Assembly (NCBI RefSeq): GCF_011297335.1
Contig: NZ_JAAOTJ010000013.1
Coordinates: 1-64,000 of the forward strand
Length of the DNA stretch: 64,000 nt
Direction of reading: 5' to 3'
Origin: Catellatospora methionotrophica
GTDB lineage: Bacteria; Actinomycetota; Actinomycetes; Mycobacteriales; Micromonosporaceae
The notes under the pieces were generated by a model. The model saw only the letters and a list, made by a program, of their open reading frames with translations. It made no database searches and was not told where the DNA came from. A program made the position numbers and the translations under genes. The first letter of the stretch is position 1. Each line of letters opens with the position of its first letter. Shown here piece after piece: positions 36,324 through 43,010 of this stretch.

Positions 36324-36367
36324 AAGGCGGCAGCGGGGCGCGGGGGAGATCGTCTACGGTGGCGGCC

Positions 36368-37309
36368 ATGCCGAGAGCTCTGGTCGAACGTGCCATGGAA
36401 CTGCTGTGCACGCATTACGTGTTCCCCGAACGCGCGGTCCCGGCCGCCGCCGACATCCGCCGCCGCCTGACCGACGGCGAGTACGACGGCATGGACGAGG
36501 CGGCGCTGGCCGACGCGCTCACCCTGACCCTGGCCGAGCACTGCGCCGACAAGCACCTGCGCGTACGCACCCGCGACCCCCGCCTGCACGTCACCGTCGA
36601 CCCCGCCGAGGCCGACGCGGTGTACCGGGAGCACCTGCGGGTCACCAACCACGGCATCGCCCGCGTGGAACGCCTCGACGGCAACGTCGGCTGCATCGAC
36701 CTGCGCGGCGTCACCGCGGCGGGACTCGGCGGCCGGGCGATCACGGCGGCCATGGAACTGGTCTCGCAGACCGAGGCGCTGATCCTCGACCTGCGCCGCA
36801 ACCGGGGCGGCTCACCCGACGGCGCGATCTTCTGGACCAGCTGGTTCTTCCCCGACGGCGAGACCCATCTCAACAGCATCGAGTCCGGCGCGGGCACCTC
36901 GCTACGGCAGTACTGGAGCGTCGCCTACCTGCCCGGCGAGCGCTACCTCGACCGCCCCGTGTACGTGCTGACCAGTGACCGCACCTTCTCCGCAGGCGAG
37001 GAGGTCAGCTACAACCTGCAGTCCCAGGGCCGGGCGACGCTGATCGGCGAGACCACCCGTGGCGGAGCCCACCCCACCGACCGCTTCTCGATCACCCCCA
37101 CCCTGGAGATCACCGTCCCGCTGGCCCGCTCCATCAACCCGGTGACCGGCACGAACTGGGAGGGCGTCGGCGTCGTCCCCGACATCGCCGTCCCGGCCGA
37201 GAAGGCCCACGCCGTCGCCTACCGCATGGCCCTGGAGCACGTGCTGACCACGTCGGCTTCCCCGGTGGTACGCGACGAGGCCCGCGAAGCGATGGCGGGA
37301 CTGGACTGA
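36368..37309 (+). CDS. S41 family peptidase
   Basis: A 313-residue protein from ATG 36368. It has the interphotoreceptor-binding/C-terminal processing protease (S41) core, without an obvious PDZ domain or signal peptide. The likely nucleophile is S208 in RTFSAGEEV; the LILDLRRNRGGSPDGA strand and GETTRGGAHPT are typical. Cytosolic members of this group may degrade peptides or have another hydrolase role. It follows the Tad locus with a 44-base gap and may be a separate unit. The next genes are low-GC and clearly different in composition. Confidence 0.85.
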   Translation: MPRALVERAMELLCTHYVFPERAVPAAADIRRRLTDGEYDGMDEAALADALTLTLAEHCADKHLRVRTRDPRLHVTVDPAEADAVYREHLRVTNHGIARVERLDGNVGCIDLRGVTAAGLGGRAITAAMELVSQTEALILDLRRNRGGSPDGAIFWTSWFFPDGETHLNSIESGAGTSLRQYWSVAYLPGERYLDRPVYVLTSDRTFSAGEEVSYNLQSQGRATLIGETTRGGAHPTDRFSITPTLEITVPLARSINPVTGTNWEGVGVVPDIAVPAEKAHAVAYRMALEHVLTTSASPVVRDEAREAMAGLD

Positions 37310-37388
37310 GCAGTTCCACGGTGGGATGCCCGCCTCACCTGGAATGGTGAGCATGGCGAGCGTCTATGTCCTGACACGTGGGAAGTGT

Positions 37389-37403
37389 TTGCGATAATCG
37401 CAA
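37389..37403 (+). promoter_or_regulatory. Palindromic operator over a -10 box
   Basis: TTGCGAT-A-ATCGCAA is a perfect 15-base palindrome, 23 bases upstream of the XRE-ImmA start. It contains GATAAT (37393-37398), close to a TATAAT -10 box. XRE regulators usually bind such inverted repeats in their own promoter, so autorepression is likely. No obvious second copy was seen. Confidence 0.6.
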
Positions 37404-37425
37404 GAAGCGCGTTAGCATCGATGCC

Positions 37426-38589
37426 ATGACCGGTGACTCAATCATTGATCGTGTACGCGTCGTGATCGAGCAGGTGGGGGAAAATCAGTCATCGTTCGCG
37501 TCGATGGTCGGAATGACCGAGGACAAGCTGTCAAAGTCCTTGAAGGGCACTCGCCGCTTCACCTCTCTTGAATTGGCACTGGTCGCAGAAGTCGGCAGGG
37601 TTTCTGTGGACTGGCTGCTTTCCGGGAAGGCGCCGGCCCGACCGATGGTTGCCGCCCGCACGATCGACAAGGCGTCACTCGACATCGCATCGATTACTGA
37701 GCTCGTCGATAGGCACATGGCGGCCTTCGACGTGTTGGACCTGCTGGGAGAGGGGTCTGTCGTCTCGGAACTTCCGCCCGTGTCTGAGGAGTTGCAGCTG
37801 TGGGAGCAGGGTGAGGCACTGGCTACCCATGCTTTGGAGCGGATGTACGGCAGTGGCCTGACGGTCCACAAGCTCGAGTTTGCGGTATTGGCGAACAGTG
37901 TCGAACAGTTGTTCGGCATTGATGTCGTGGTCGGCAGCCTTCCCGACGGTTTGGATGGTCTCGCGTGGCAAAAAGACGGCAGAAGACTGATATTTCTACC
38001 GTCTACTCGCCAATGGACCAGACAGCGGTTCACCTTCGCGCATGAGCTCTGTCACGTACTCGCGGGAGACGCGCAACAGATTCTGGTTGACCAGAATCTG
38101 TCTCCGGGAAAGGATGCACATCCATCCGAGCGGCGGGCGAACAGCTTTGCCGCAGCATTTCTGATGCCTGCCAAGGAGCTCAGGGGCCTGGTTTCGGGGC
38201 GAATTGATCGCGACGCCTTCGCGGAGCTCGTGGTGAGCTTCAAGGTTTCGCCGAGTGCGATGGCTGCGAGATTGCGATCGCTCGGGCTGCTGCAGAAGGA
38301 GTCCTTCGAGGCGCTGCGAAGATTGACTTCGCTGGACTGCCATGAGTTGGCGGGTAACCTGGAGGACTACGTCGCTCAGGTGAACGGATCGATTGCGGCA
38401 CGCCTGCCGTCGCGGCTGGTGCAGTCGCTTTTCGAGGCCTACCGGGACGGTCGGACCACTCTGCGACCACTCGCGAATCTGCTGAGTGTCGACGTCGGTG
38501 GTCTTCATGAGGTCCTGTCTGGCACACCTGAGTTCATCGACCAGCAGGGTGATCGCGAATCGAACAGCGAGTTGGTGTACTCGCTGTGA
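37426..38589 (+). CDS. XRE-ImmA/IrrE metallopeptidase (antitoxin-like regulator)
   Basis: A 387-residue protein from ATG 37426. An N-terminal Cro/XRE helix-turn-helix (about 5-65: NQSSFASMVGMTEDKLSKSLKG) is followed by an ImmA/IrrE (DUF955) zinc peptidase domain (about 145-270) with HELCH (H206, E207, H210) and ERRANSFAAAFLMP, which supplies the third ligand region. Family members cleave repressors in response to stress or act as TA-type regulators. It overlaps by four bases the PIN-like gene downstream, giving a toxin-antitoxin-like arrangement. Local GC is about 55-60% against about 72% around it, with different codon use, so it was probably acquired by transfer. Confidence 0.88.
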   Translation: MTGDSIIDRVRVVIEQVGENQSSFASMVGMTEDKLSKSLKGTRRFTSLELALVAEVGRVSVDWLLSGKAPARPMVAARTIDKASLDIASITELVDRHMAAFDVLDLLGEGSVVSELPPVSEELQLWEQGEALATHALERMYGSGLTVHKLEFAVLANSVEQLFGIDVVVGSLPDGLDGLAWQKDGRRLIFLPSTRQWTRQRFTFAHELCHVLAGDAQQILVDQNLSPGKDAHPSERRANSFAAAFLMPAKELRGLVSGRIDRDAFAELVVSFKVSPSAMAARLRSLGLLQKESFEALRRLTSLDCHELAGNLEDYVAQVNGSIAARLPSRLVQSLFEAYRDGRTTLRPLANLLSVDVGGLHEVLSGTPEFIDQQGDRESNSELVYSL

Positions 38590-39128
38590 CGTTGTGGTGG
38601 TTCCCGGACAACACGGTGCTTTGCAGCTATGCGGCTGTTCGTCGCGTCGATGTCCTCGAAAAGACGCTTGCCAGCCGCGGGCGGTGGACCGAGGCCGTCG
38701 CATACGAGGCCGGCCGATCGGCGCAGGTTGTTCCTGGGCTGGACGAGATCGTTCGTGGCGGCTGGCTCGGGGATCCCATCGAGATCGATCACATTCATGA
38801 GATCCGCGCAGTCGATGTGATCCGCAGAACCGTTTTCGGTGGCCAGGCGACGGAGCCGAGGAAGCATCTTGGGGAAGCCCAGACCCTCTATGTGCTCCAG
38901 AACCGAGCGGAGTTCCGATCGTCGATCTGGGTAACGGACGACCGAGAAGCTCATGCCTACGCAAAGCGCCAAGGCGTAATGACGAAAGACACGGTGGATG
39001 TGATGCGGCATGCCGTCGCGGACGCTGTGGTCACCGCAGAAGAGGGTCTGCGGTTGCTTCACGCAATGGCAGCCGCCGATAGATCCTTATTGAGTCTGCC
39101 TCGTCGACCAGAAGAACTGCGCAGATGA
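38586..39128 (+). CDS. PIN-like nuclease, probable toxin
   Basis: A 180-residue protein from GTG 38586, overlapping the ImmA gene. Acidic residues in the PIN pattern are visible: D8 (FPDN), E41 (AVAYEAG), E97 (HLGEAQTL, close to the GEAE motif of PIN domains) and D118/D119 (WVTDDREAHAYA). PIN domains cut RNA and are frequent toxins. The similarity is by motif spacing only, so it could be a more distant PIN-like family. It shares the low GC of its partner. The pair matches known ImmA-linked putative TA modules; I cannot tell whether the partner inhibits, activates or processes it. Confidence 0.7.
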   Translation: MTLWWFPDNTVLCSYAAVRRVDVLEKTLASRGRWTEAVAYEAGRSAQVVPGLDEIVRGGWLGDPIEIDHIHEIRAVDVIRRTVFGGQATEPRKHLGEAQTLYVLQNRAEFRSSIWVTDDREAHAYAKRQGVMTKDTVDVMRHAVADAVVTAEEGLRLLHAMAAADRSLLSLPRRPEELRR

Positions 39129-39910
39129 AAAGCGGGTCGGACGTGTGGATGCGAGCAGATGTGATCACCAGGTTGCGGGCGGCGGGCTGCGTGTTCGCCG
39201 AGGACGAGGCCGACCTGCTGATCGCGTCGGCGGCTGGCCCGGACGAGCTGGACGTGATGATCACGCGCCGAGTCGGCGGGCTGCCGCTGGAGCACATCGT
39301 CGGCTTCGCCGAGTTCTGCGGCCGGCGCATCGCGGTGGATCCGGGCGTGTTCGTGCCGCGTCGGCGTACCGAGCTGCTGGTCGAGGAGGCCGCGAAGCTA
39401 CTGCGGCAGGGGTCGGTGGTGCTGGACCTGTGCTGCGGGTCGGGCGCGGCCGCGACCGTGCTGGCCGGGTACGGCGACTACGAGGTGCACGCGGCCGACA
39501 TCGAACCCGCCGCCGTGGCCTGCGCCCGGCGCAACCTGGAACCGCTCGGCGGCCACGTGTACGAGGGCGACCTCTACGAACCCCTGCCCAGCTCCCTGCG
39601 TGGCCGGGTCGACGTGCTCGTGGTCAACGTGCCGTACGTCCCGACGGAAGCGATCGCCCTGATGCCGCCGGAGGCGCGGCTGCACGAGCCTGCCGTCGCC
39701 CTGGACGGCGGTGCCGACGGGCTGGACATCGCCCGGCGCATGCTGGCAGGCGCGGGGGATTGGCTCGCCCCGCAGGGTCACCTGCTGCTGGAGACCAGCG
39801 ACGAACAGCTCGCTGAGTCCTGCGAACTGTTTCGGGCCGCCGGCCTCGGCCCCCGCGTCGCCCGCTGCGACGATCGCGGGGCGGTCGCGGTAGTCGGCCG
39901 GCGCGACTGA
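39125..39910 (+). CDS. PrmC/HemK-like glutamine methyltransferase
   Basis: A 261-residue class I methyltransferase. The SAM motif is DLCCGSG (about 101-107) and the catalytic loop is NVPY (168-171), a variant of the NPPY motif that positions the glutamine amide; residues 1-95 form the helical PrmC-type N-terminal domain. Such putative N5-glutamine methyltransferases have an unknown target. ATG 39125 gives a four-base overlap with the PIN gene, but homologues begin near VITRLRAAG, so a start at GTG 39143 or ATG 39149 is possible; the first residues may derive from the inserted island. High GC, in contrast to its upstream neighbour. Convergent with the pseudogene at 40025. Confidence 0.85.
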   Translation: MKSGSDVWMRADVITRLRAAGCVFAEDEADLLIASAAGPDELDVMITRRVGGLPLEHIVGFAEFCGRRIAVDPGVFVPRRRTELLVEEAAKLLRQGSVVLDLCCGSGAAATVLAGYGDYEVHAADIEPAAVACARRNLEPLGGHVYEGDLYEPLPSSLRGRVDVLVVNVPYVPTEAIALMPPEARLHEPAVALDGGADGLDIARRMLAGAGDWLAPQGHLLLETSDEQLAESCELFRAAGLGPRVARCDDRGAVAVVGRRD

Positions 39911-39924
39911 CGGCGCGACCAGAG

Positions 39925-39991
39925 GAAGATCGCTGTTTCGGGTCGAGACCTCGGGCTCAACCACAGGTTTCGACCCGAAACAGCGATCTTC
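39925..39991. repeat. 67-bp palindrome, family 1 copy 2
   Basis: Arms of 27 bp (39925-39951 and 39965-39991) with one mismatch, carrying the core GATCGCTGTTTCGGGTC, and a 13-base loop with GGGCTC. Compared with copies at 18669 and 53417, the arm differs at one position (C to T), matched by a G to A change in the other arm. It lies 15 bases after the PrmC-like stop and 34 bases before the end of a convergent pseudogene. Confidence 0.9.
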
Positions 39992-40024
39992 GAAGGTGGC
40001 GGCTGCCGGGCCAAGCCGGAGGGG

Positions 40025-40358
40025 TCAGCCGGTGATGATGACGTTGCGCCAGAGGGCCTGGCCGGGGTTCTTGCAGGAGAGTGACGTGGTCTGGCCGGGG
40101 CCCATCAGGGCGCTGTAGGTGTAGTACTCGCGGTTGCCGACGATGATGATCGCGCCGAGGCGCACTTGACCGCGAGCTTCCACAGGAAGGCTGAGCCGTT
40201 CGGGGCGCAGTAGGCGGTCACCGTCGGGCCTTCGACCGACGTGATGCAGCTCGGGTATGCCGCGGCTGCGGGGCTGGCCAGGCCCACGATGGCGGCGGTG
40301 CTCAGCATTCCAGCGGCGGCGACGGTGGCAGGGCGCGGGACAGGCGGTGACGTTTCAC
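40025..40358 (-). pseudogene. Small secreted protein broken by two frameshifts
   Basis: Starting at GTG 40358, with AGGAG eight bases upstream, the frame gives a basic start (VKRHRLSRALP), then a one-base shift is needed to reach a signal peptide core (VAAAGMLSTAAIVGLASPAAA). A second shift near 40170 is needed to read a conserved-looking end (IIIVGNREYYTYSALMGPGQ...). Each shift is repaired by adding one base, and 334+2 bases then gives exactly 112 codons ending in a stop. The mature protein would be a roughly 78-residue secreted protein with three Cys and no recognised family. Either a true pseudogene or two sequencing deletions in short runs. Confidence 0.65.
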
Positions 40359-40505
40359 AGCCGTTCTCCTCACTGGATCGATCAAGGTCGCCGAGAGGCT
40401 ACAGAGACGGGCGTATATGCCGCGTACAAGCCGTCTACAGGCGCACCTGCCCGCTGCGACCACCGCAAGCGGGTTCGTTTGCGTGACGGGGGTACCGTTT
40501 GGCGC

Positions 40506-40808
40506 GTGCCGATCGCCGCTGCGTCCAGCTGGGCCTTGACCCTGTGGGTAGCCGTGCTGTGCACCGGCGCGGCGGCTGACCGGTCCAGCCTCGGTGCGAT
40601 GCTCGCCGGTGCGGCGGCGCTGCTGCTCGTCACCGCTCTGGCCGTGGCGGCAGCGCACGGCCTCGGCCGTCAGCCTGCCGGCCGGGCGGCGCTCGACCTC
40701 GCGCTGCGCGAGCTGTCCAAGCACACCGGTGTCCTGCGCCAGCGGGACCCCGACGCGGCGGGCCGTCCCCGCCCCCGAGCACCCGGACTGACCCCTCTCG
40801 CCTGCTGA
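40506..40808 (+). CDS. DUF6412-type small membrane protein
   Basis: A 100-residue protein from GTG 40506, preceded by GGGGGT. Two hydrophobic helices (about 5-22 and 28-50) are followed by a positively charged tail (ALDLALRELSKHTGVLRQRDPD). It resembles the DUF6412 family, whose genes in actinobacteria commonly lie beside a YidC-like gene, as here (101 bases downstream). It may modulate the insertase; function is not established. The upstream region is shared with the divergent pseudogene. Confidence 0.7.
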   Translation: MPIAAASSWALTLWVAVLCTGAAADRSSLGAMLAGAAALLLVTALAVAAAHGLGRQPAGRAALDLALRELSKHTGVLRQRDPDAAGRPRPRAPGLTPLAC

Positions 40809-40909
40809 CCCGGACTTCACCGGGCACGGGCACACGGTCCTCGTCCTCGCCCCGCCGGTAGACCGACGTCCCGGCCGGGCAGCCGTACCCGCAGAGGGGT
40901 TCTTCTTCC

Positions 40910-41647
40910 ATGTTCGACGCGTTGTTCCACGCCGCCCACGCGGCGGTCGTCCACCTGTCCACGCTGCTCGCGCCCGTCGGCGGCACGGCCGCTGCCGTCG
41001 TCGCCGTCACGATGGGGGTCCGCCTGCTGGTGCACCCGCTGACCCGGGCCGCCGTACGCGGCGAGCGGGCCCGTGCCGCGCTCGCCCCGCAGCTGGCCGT
41101 CCTGCGTAAGAAGCACGGCAAGGACACCACGGCCCTCGCCCAGGCCATGACCGAGATGCATCGTGAGGCGGGGGTGTCGCCGCTGGCGGGGCTGCTGCCG
41201 ATGCTGCTGCAGATGCCGGTCTTCATCGTGCTGTACCAGCTGTTCGCCAGTGCCACCGTCGCCGGGCAGGCCAACGTGCTGCTGGACAGCACCCTGTTCG
41301 GGGTGCCGCTGAGCGCGCACCTGGTCGTCCCGGCGGCGGCGTGGCTGCCGCACCTGGCCGTGTTCGGTGGGGTGGTGGCGGTGCTGACGGCGCTGGCGTG
41401 CGTCTCGTCACAGCGGGCGGTGCGGCTGGCGGCGTTGCAGGAGACGCCGCCGGTGGGCCTGCTGGCGGCGCTGCCACGGGTGCTGCCGTACGCCATCCTG
41501 ATCAGTGCCGTGGTGTTGCCGCTGGCAGCGGTGCTCTACCTGGTCACGTCGACGGCGTGGACGGTCGCCGAGAACGCGCTGCTGCGGCGCGGCTTCCCGG
41601 CCCGTGCGGTGGCCCCGCTGAAGGCCTCGGGCGGGGCGGTGGCGTGA
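40910..41647 (+). CDS. YidC/Oxa1-family membrane insertase (short paralogue)
   Basis: A 245-residue membrane protein with the conserved YidC core: LVHPLTRAAVRGERARA (the basic residue in the groove), a cytoplasmic coiled region (QLAVLRKKHGKDTTALAQAM), and three to four further helices with PMLLQMPVFIVLYQLF. It lacks the long extracytoplasmic domain of Gram-negative YidC, typical of Gram-positive forms. The main actinobacterial yidC lies next to rnpA/rpmH; those are absent here, so this is probably a second insertase with a specific client. It follows the DUF6412 gene and likely forms an operon with it. Confidence 0.85.
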   Translation: MFDALFHAAHAAVVHLSTLLAPVGGTAAAVVAVTMGVRLLVHPLTRAAVRGERARAALAPQLAVLRKKHGKDTTALAQAMTEMHREAGVSPLAGLLPMLLQMPVFIVLYQLFASATVAGQANVLLDSTLFGVPLSAHLVVPAAAWLPHLAVFGGVVAVLTALACVSSQRAVRLAALQETPPVGLLAALPRVLPYAILISAVVLPLAAVLYLVTSTAWTVAENALLRRGFPARAVAPLKASGGAVA

Positions 41648-41700
41648 CGTCAGTCGGACAGCCGATCGCGATCGACGGGGCGCGTGGGTAGCGTCCTGGC

Positions 41701-42543
41701 GTGACCAAGCATCGGCTGAACGAGGACGACGCGACGACGATCATCCCTCGGGTGAGCCTGCCGGAGACCGTCGAGGAGCTGGCGGCGGCCGAGCGCGCGC
41801 CGCGGTCCCGGCGGTCCCGGCGGCCGGTCGTGATCGTCGCCGCGGTCACGGCCGTGCTCACCACCGCGGCGACCGGCTGGGCGCTGGCCCAGCCCGCGGA
41901 CCAGTCGACGCCGGTGCCGGGGGCGTTGCCGACTGCGGGCTCACGCAGTTTCGTCGACGGGTTCGGCGAGGTCAGCGCGTCGGCGGAGCCGCCGTCGCGG
42001 TCGTGGCCGCGCAGCCCGGCGGCCCGGCCGTCGGCGCGCCCGTCGGCGGCCGGTGCGCCGTCGGTGCTCGCCTCGCCGGGCCAGCCGCTGGCCTCCACGG
42101 AGCTGCTCGCGGGCAGCCAGCGGTCGCTGCGCGCGGCCGACCGGCCCGACCGGTTCGTGCGGCAGAGCGGCGGGCTGGCCTCGCTGGTCAGCGTCACGCT
42201 GACCAGCGCCGGCGGGGTGCGCCAGGAGGCGACGTTCACGGTGGCGAAGGGGCTGGCCGACGCGAACTGCTTCTCGTTCGTCGGCGTCGACGGCGGCTAC
42301 CTGCGGCACCGTGACTGGCGCATCCGCCACGACAAGAACGACGGGTCGGCGCTGTTCCGGGCCGACGCGACGTTCTGCGTCCGGCCGGGCTCCACGCCCG
42401 ACACGCTCTACCTGGAGTCGTACAACTACCGGGGCTACTACATCCACCTGCGCGGCGACGAGCTGTGGATCGACCGGTGGCGCGACCGGGACCACCGCTT
42501 CGAGCGCGAGTGCGCGTTCGCGGTCACCGCACCCTGGGGCTGA
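41701..42543 (+). CDS. Membrane-anchored AbfB-domain protein
   Basis: A 280-residue protein from GTG 41701. The N-terminal about 40 residues are cytoplasmic and basic, followed by a membrane helix (about 42-63), a Ser/Pro/Ala-rich linker (to about 145), and a C-terminal AbfB/CBM42-like beta-trefoil domain (about 135-280: TFTVAKGLADANCFSFVG, YLRHRDWRIR, SYNYRGYYIHLR). AbfB domains bind arabinofuranose side chains of hemicellulose, so this may tether the cell to plant polysaccharide or its own arabinan. No catalytic domain is present. It follows yidC by 53 bases. Confidence 0.8.
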   Translation: MTKHRLNEDDATTIIPRVSLPETVEELAAAERAPRSRRSRRPVVIVAAVTAVLTTAATGWALAQPADQSTPVPGALPTAGSRSFVDGFGEVSASAEPPSRSWPRSPAARPSARPSAAGAPSVLASPGQPLASTELLAGSQRSLRAADRPDRFVRQSGGLASLVSVTLTSAGGVRQEATFTVAKGLADANCFSFVGVDGGYLRHRDWRIRHDKNDGSALFRADATFCVRPGSTPDTLYLESYNYRGYYIHLRGDELWIDRWRDRDHRFERECAFAVTAPWG

Positions 42544-43010
42544 CCTGCAATTTGCAGGAAACACGGGCATCCGTAGGTATTCACGGTTACTTGCGTATGG
42601 CTACGTAGCGCTCTACGGATTGTCGCCACAGGCGTACTCAGCGATCGTTATGCACATGGGTGGACCACCTGGGAACCGCCGAGCGACTCCCCAGCGGCAC
42701 GTGACCTAGTCTCCGTGCCGCTGGGTGGACTCGCACCCCCGTCGGGGGTTCCCGAACGGTTTGCGGTAACGGCCGGTCACCGCCGGTCGGAACCAATGCT
42801 CTCGCTGAGCGGTGTGGCAGGGAGATGCGTCGTCATCCAGAGCTGACGGCGTACGACCCTGAGGTGGGGGAGCGGCCGATCGTCGCTCCCTCACCACCAG
42901 CACGAACAACAGGCTCGATCCACCGTCGTCCGGTCAGTGCCAGGGCCGCCGACGGGGCCTGGGGAGGAGGTGGCCTCCGGTGCCGGCAACGGTTCCGGAG
43001 GCCGCTCGCA
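42544..43010. other. Gene-free region with palindromes and hairpins
   Basis: About 465 bases between convergent genes. Visible structures: the perfect palindrome CCTGCAA-T-TTGCAGG (42544-42558), starting on the base after the TGA; a 12-bp hairpin CCCAGCGGCACG with its complement (42690-42701 and 42714-42725); and ACCCCCG-T-CGGGGGT (42735-42749). The left half is unusually AT-rich for the genome. Short ORFs here have shadow-like composition and no ribosome sites. It could hold terminators and possibly a small RNA. Confidence 0.55.

Noticed and set aside
37344-37370. Half-copy of family 2 (GCGTCTAT) at the edge of the low-GC island
   Set aside because: Only about nine bases match and the partner arm is absent; likely chance.
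42720-42760. tRNA-like fold around the GC palindrome
   Set aside because: No GTTCRA T-loop, no acceptor stem pairing and no anticodon arm of the right size on either strand.
42706-42909. Small minus-strand ORF (67 codons)
   Set aside because: No ribosome site, no domain and shadow-like composition.
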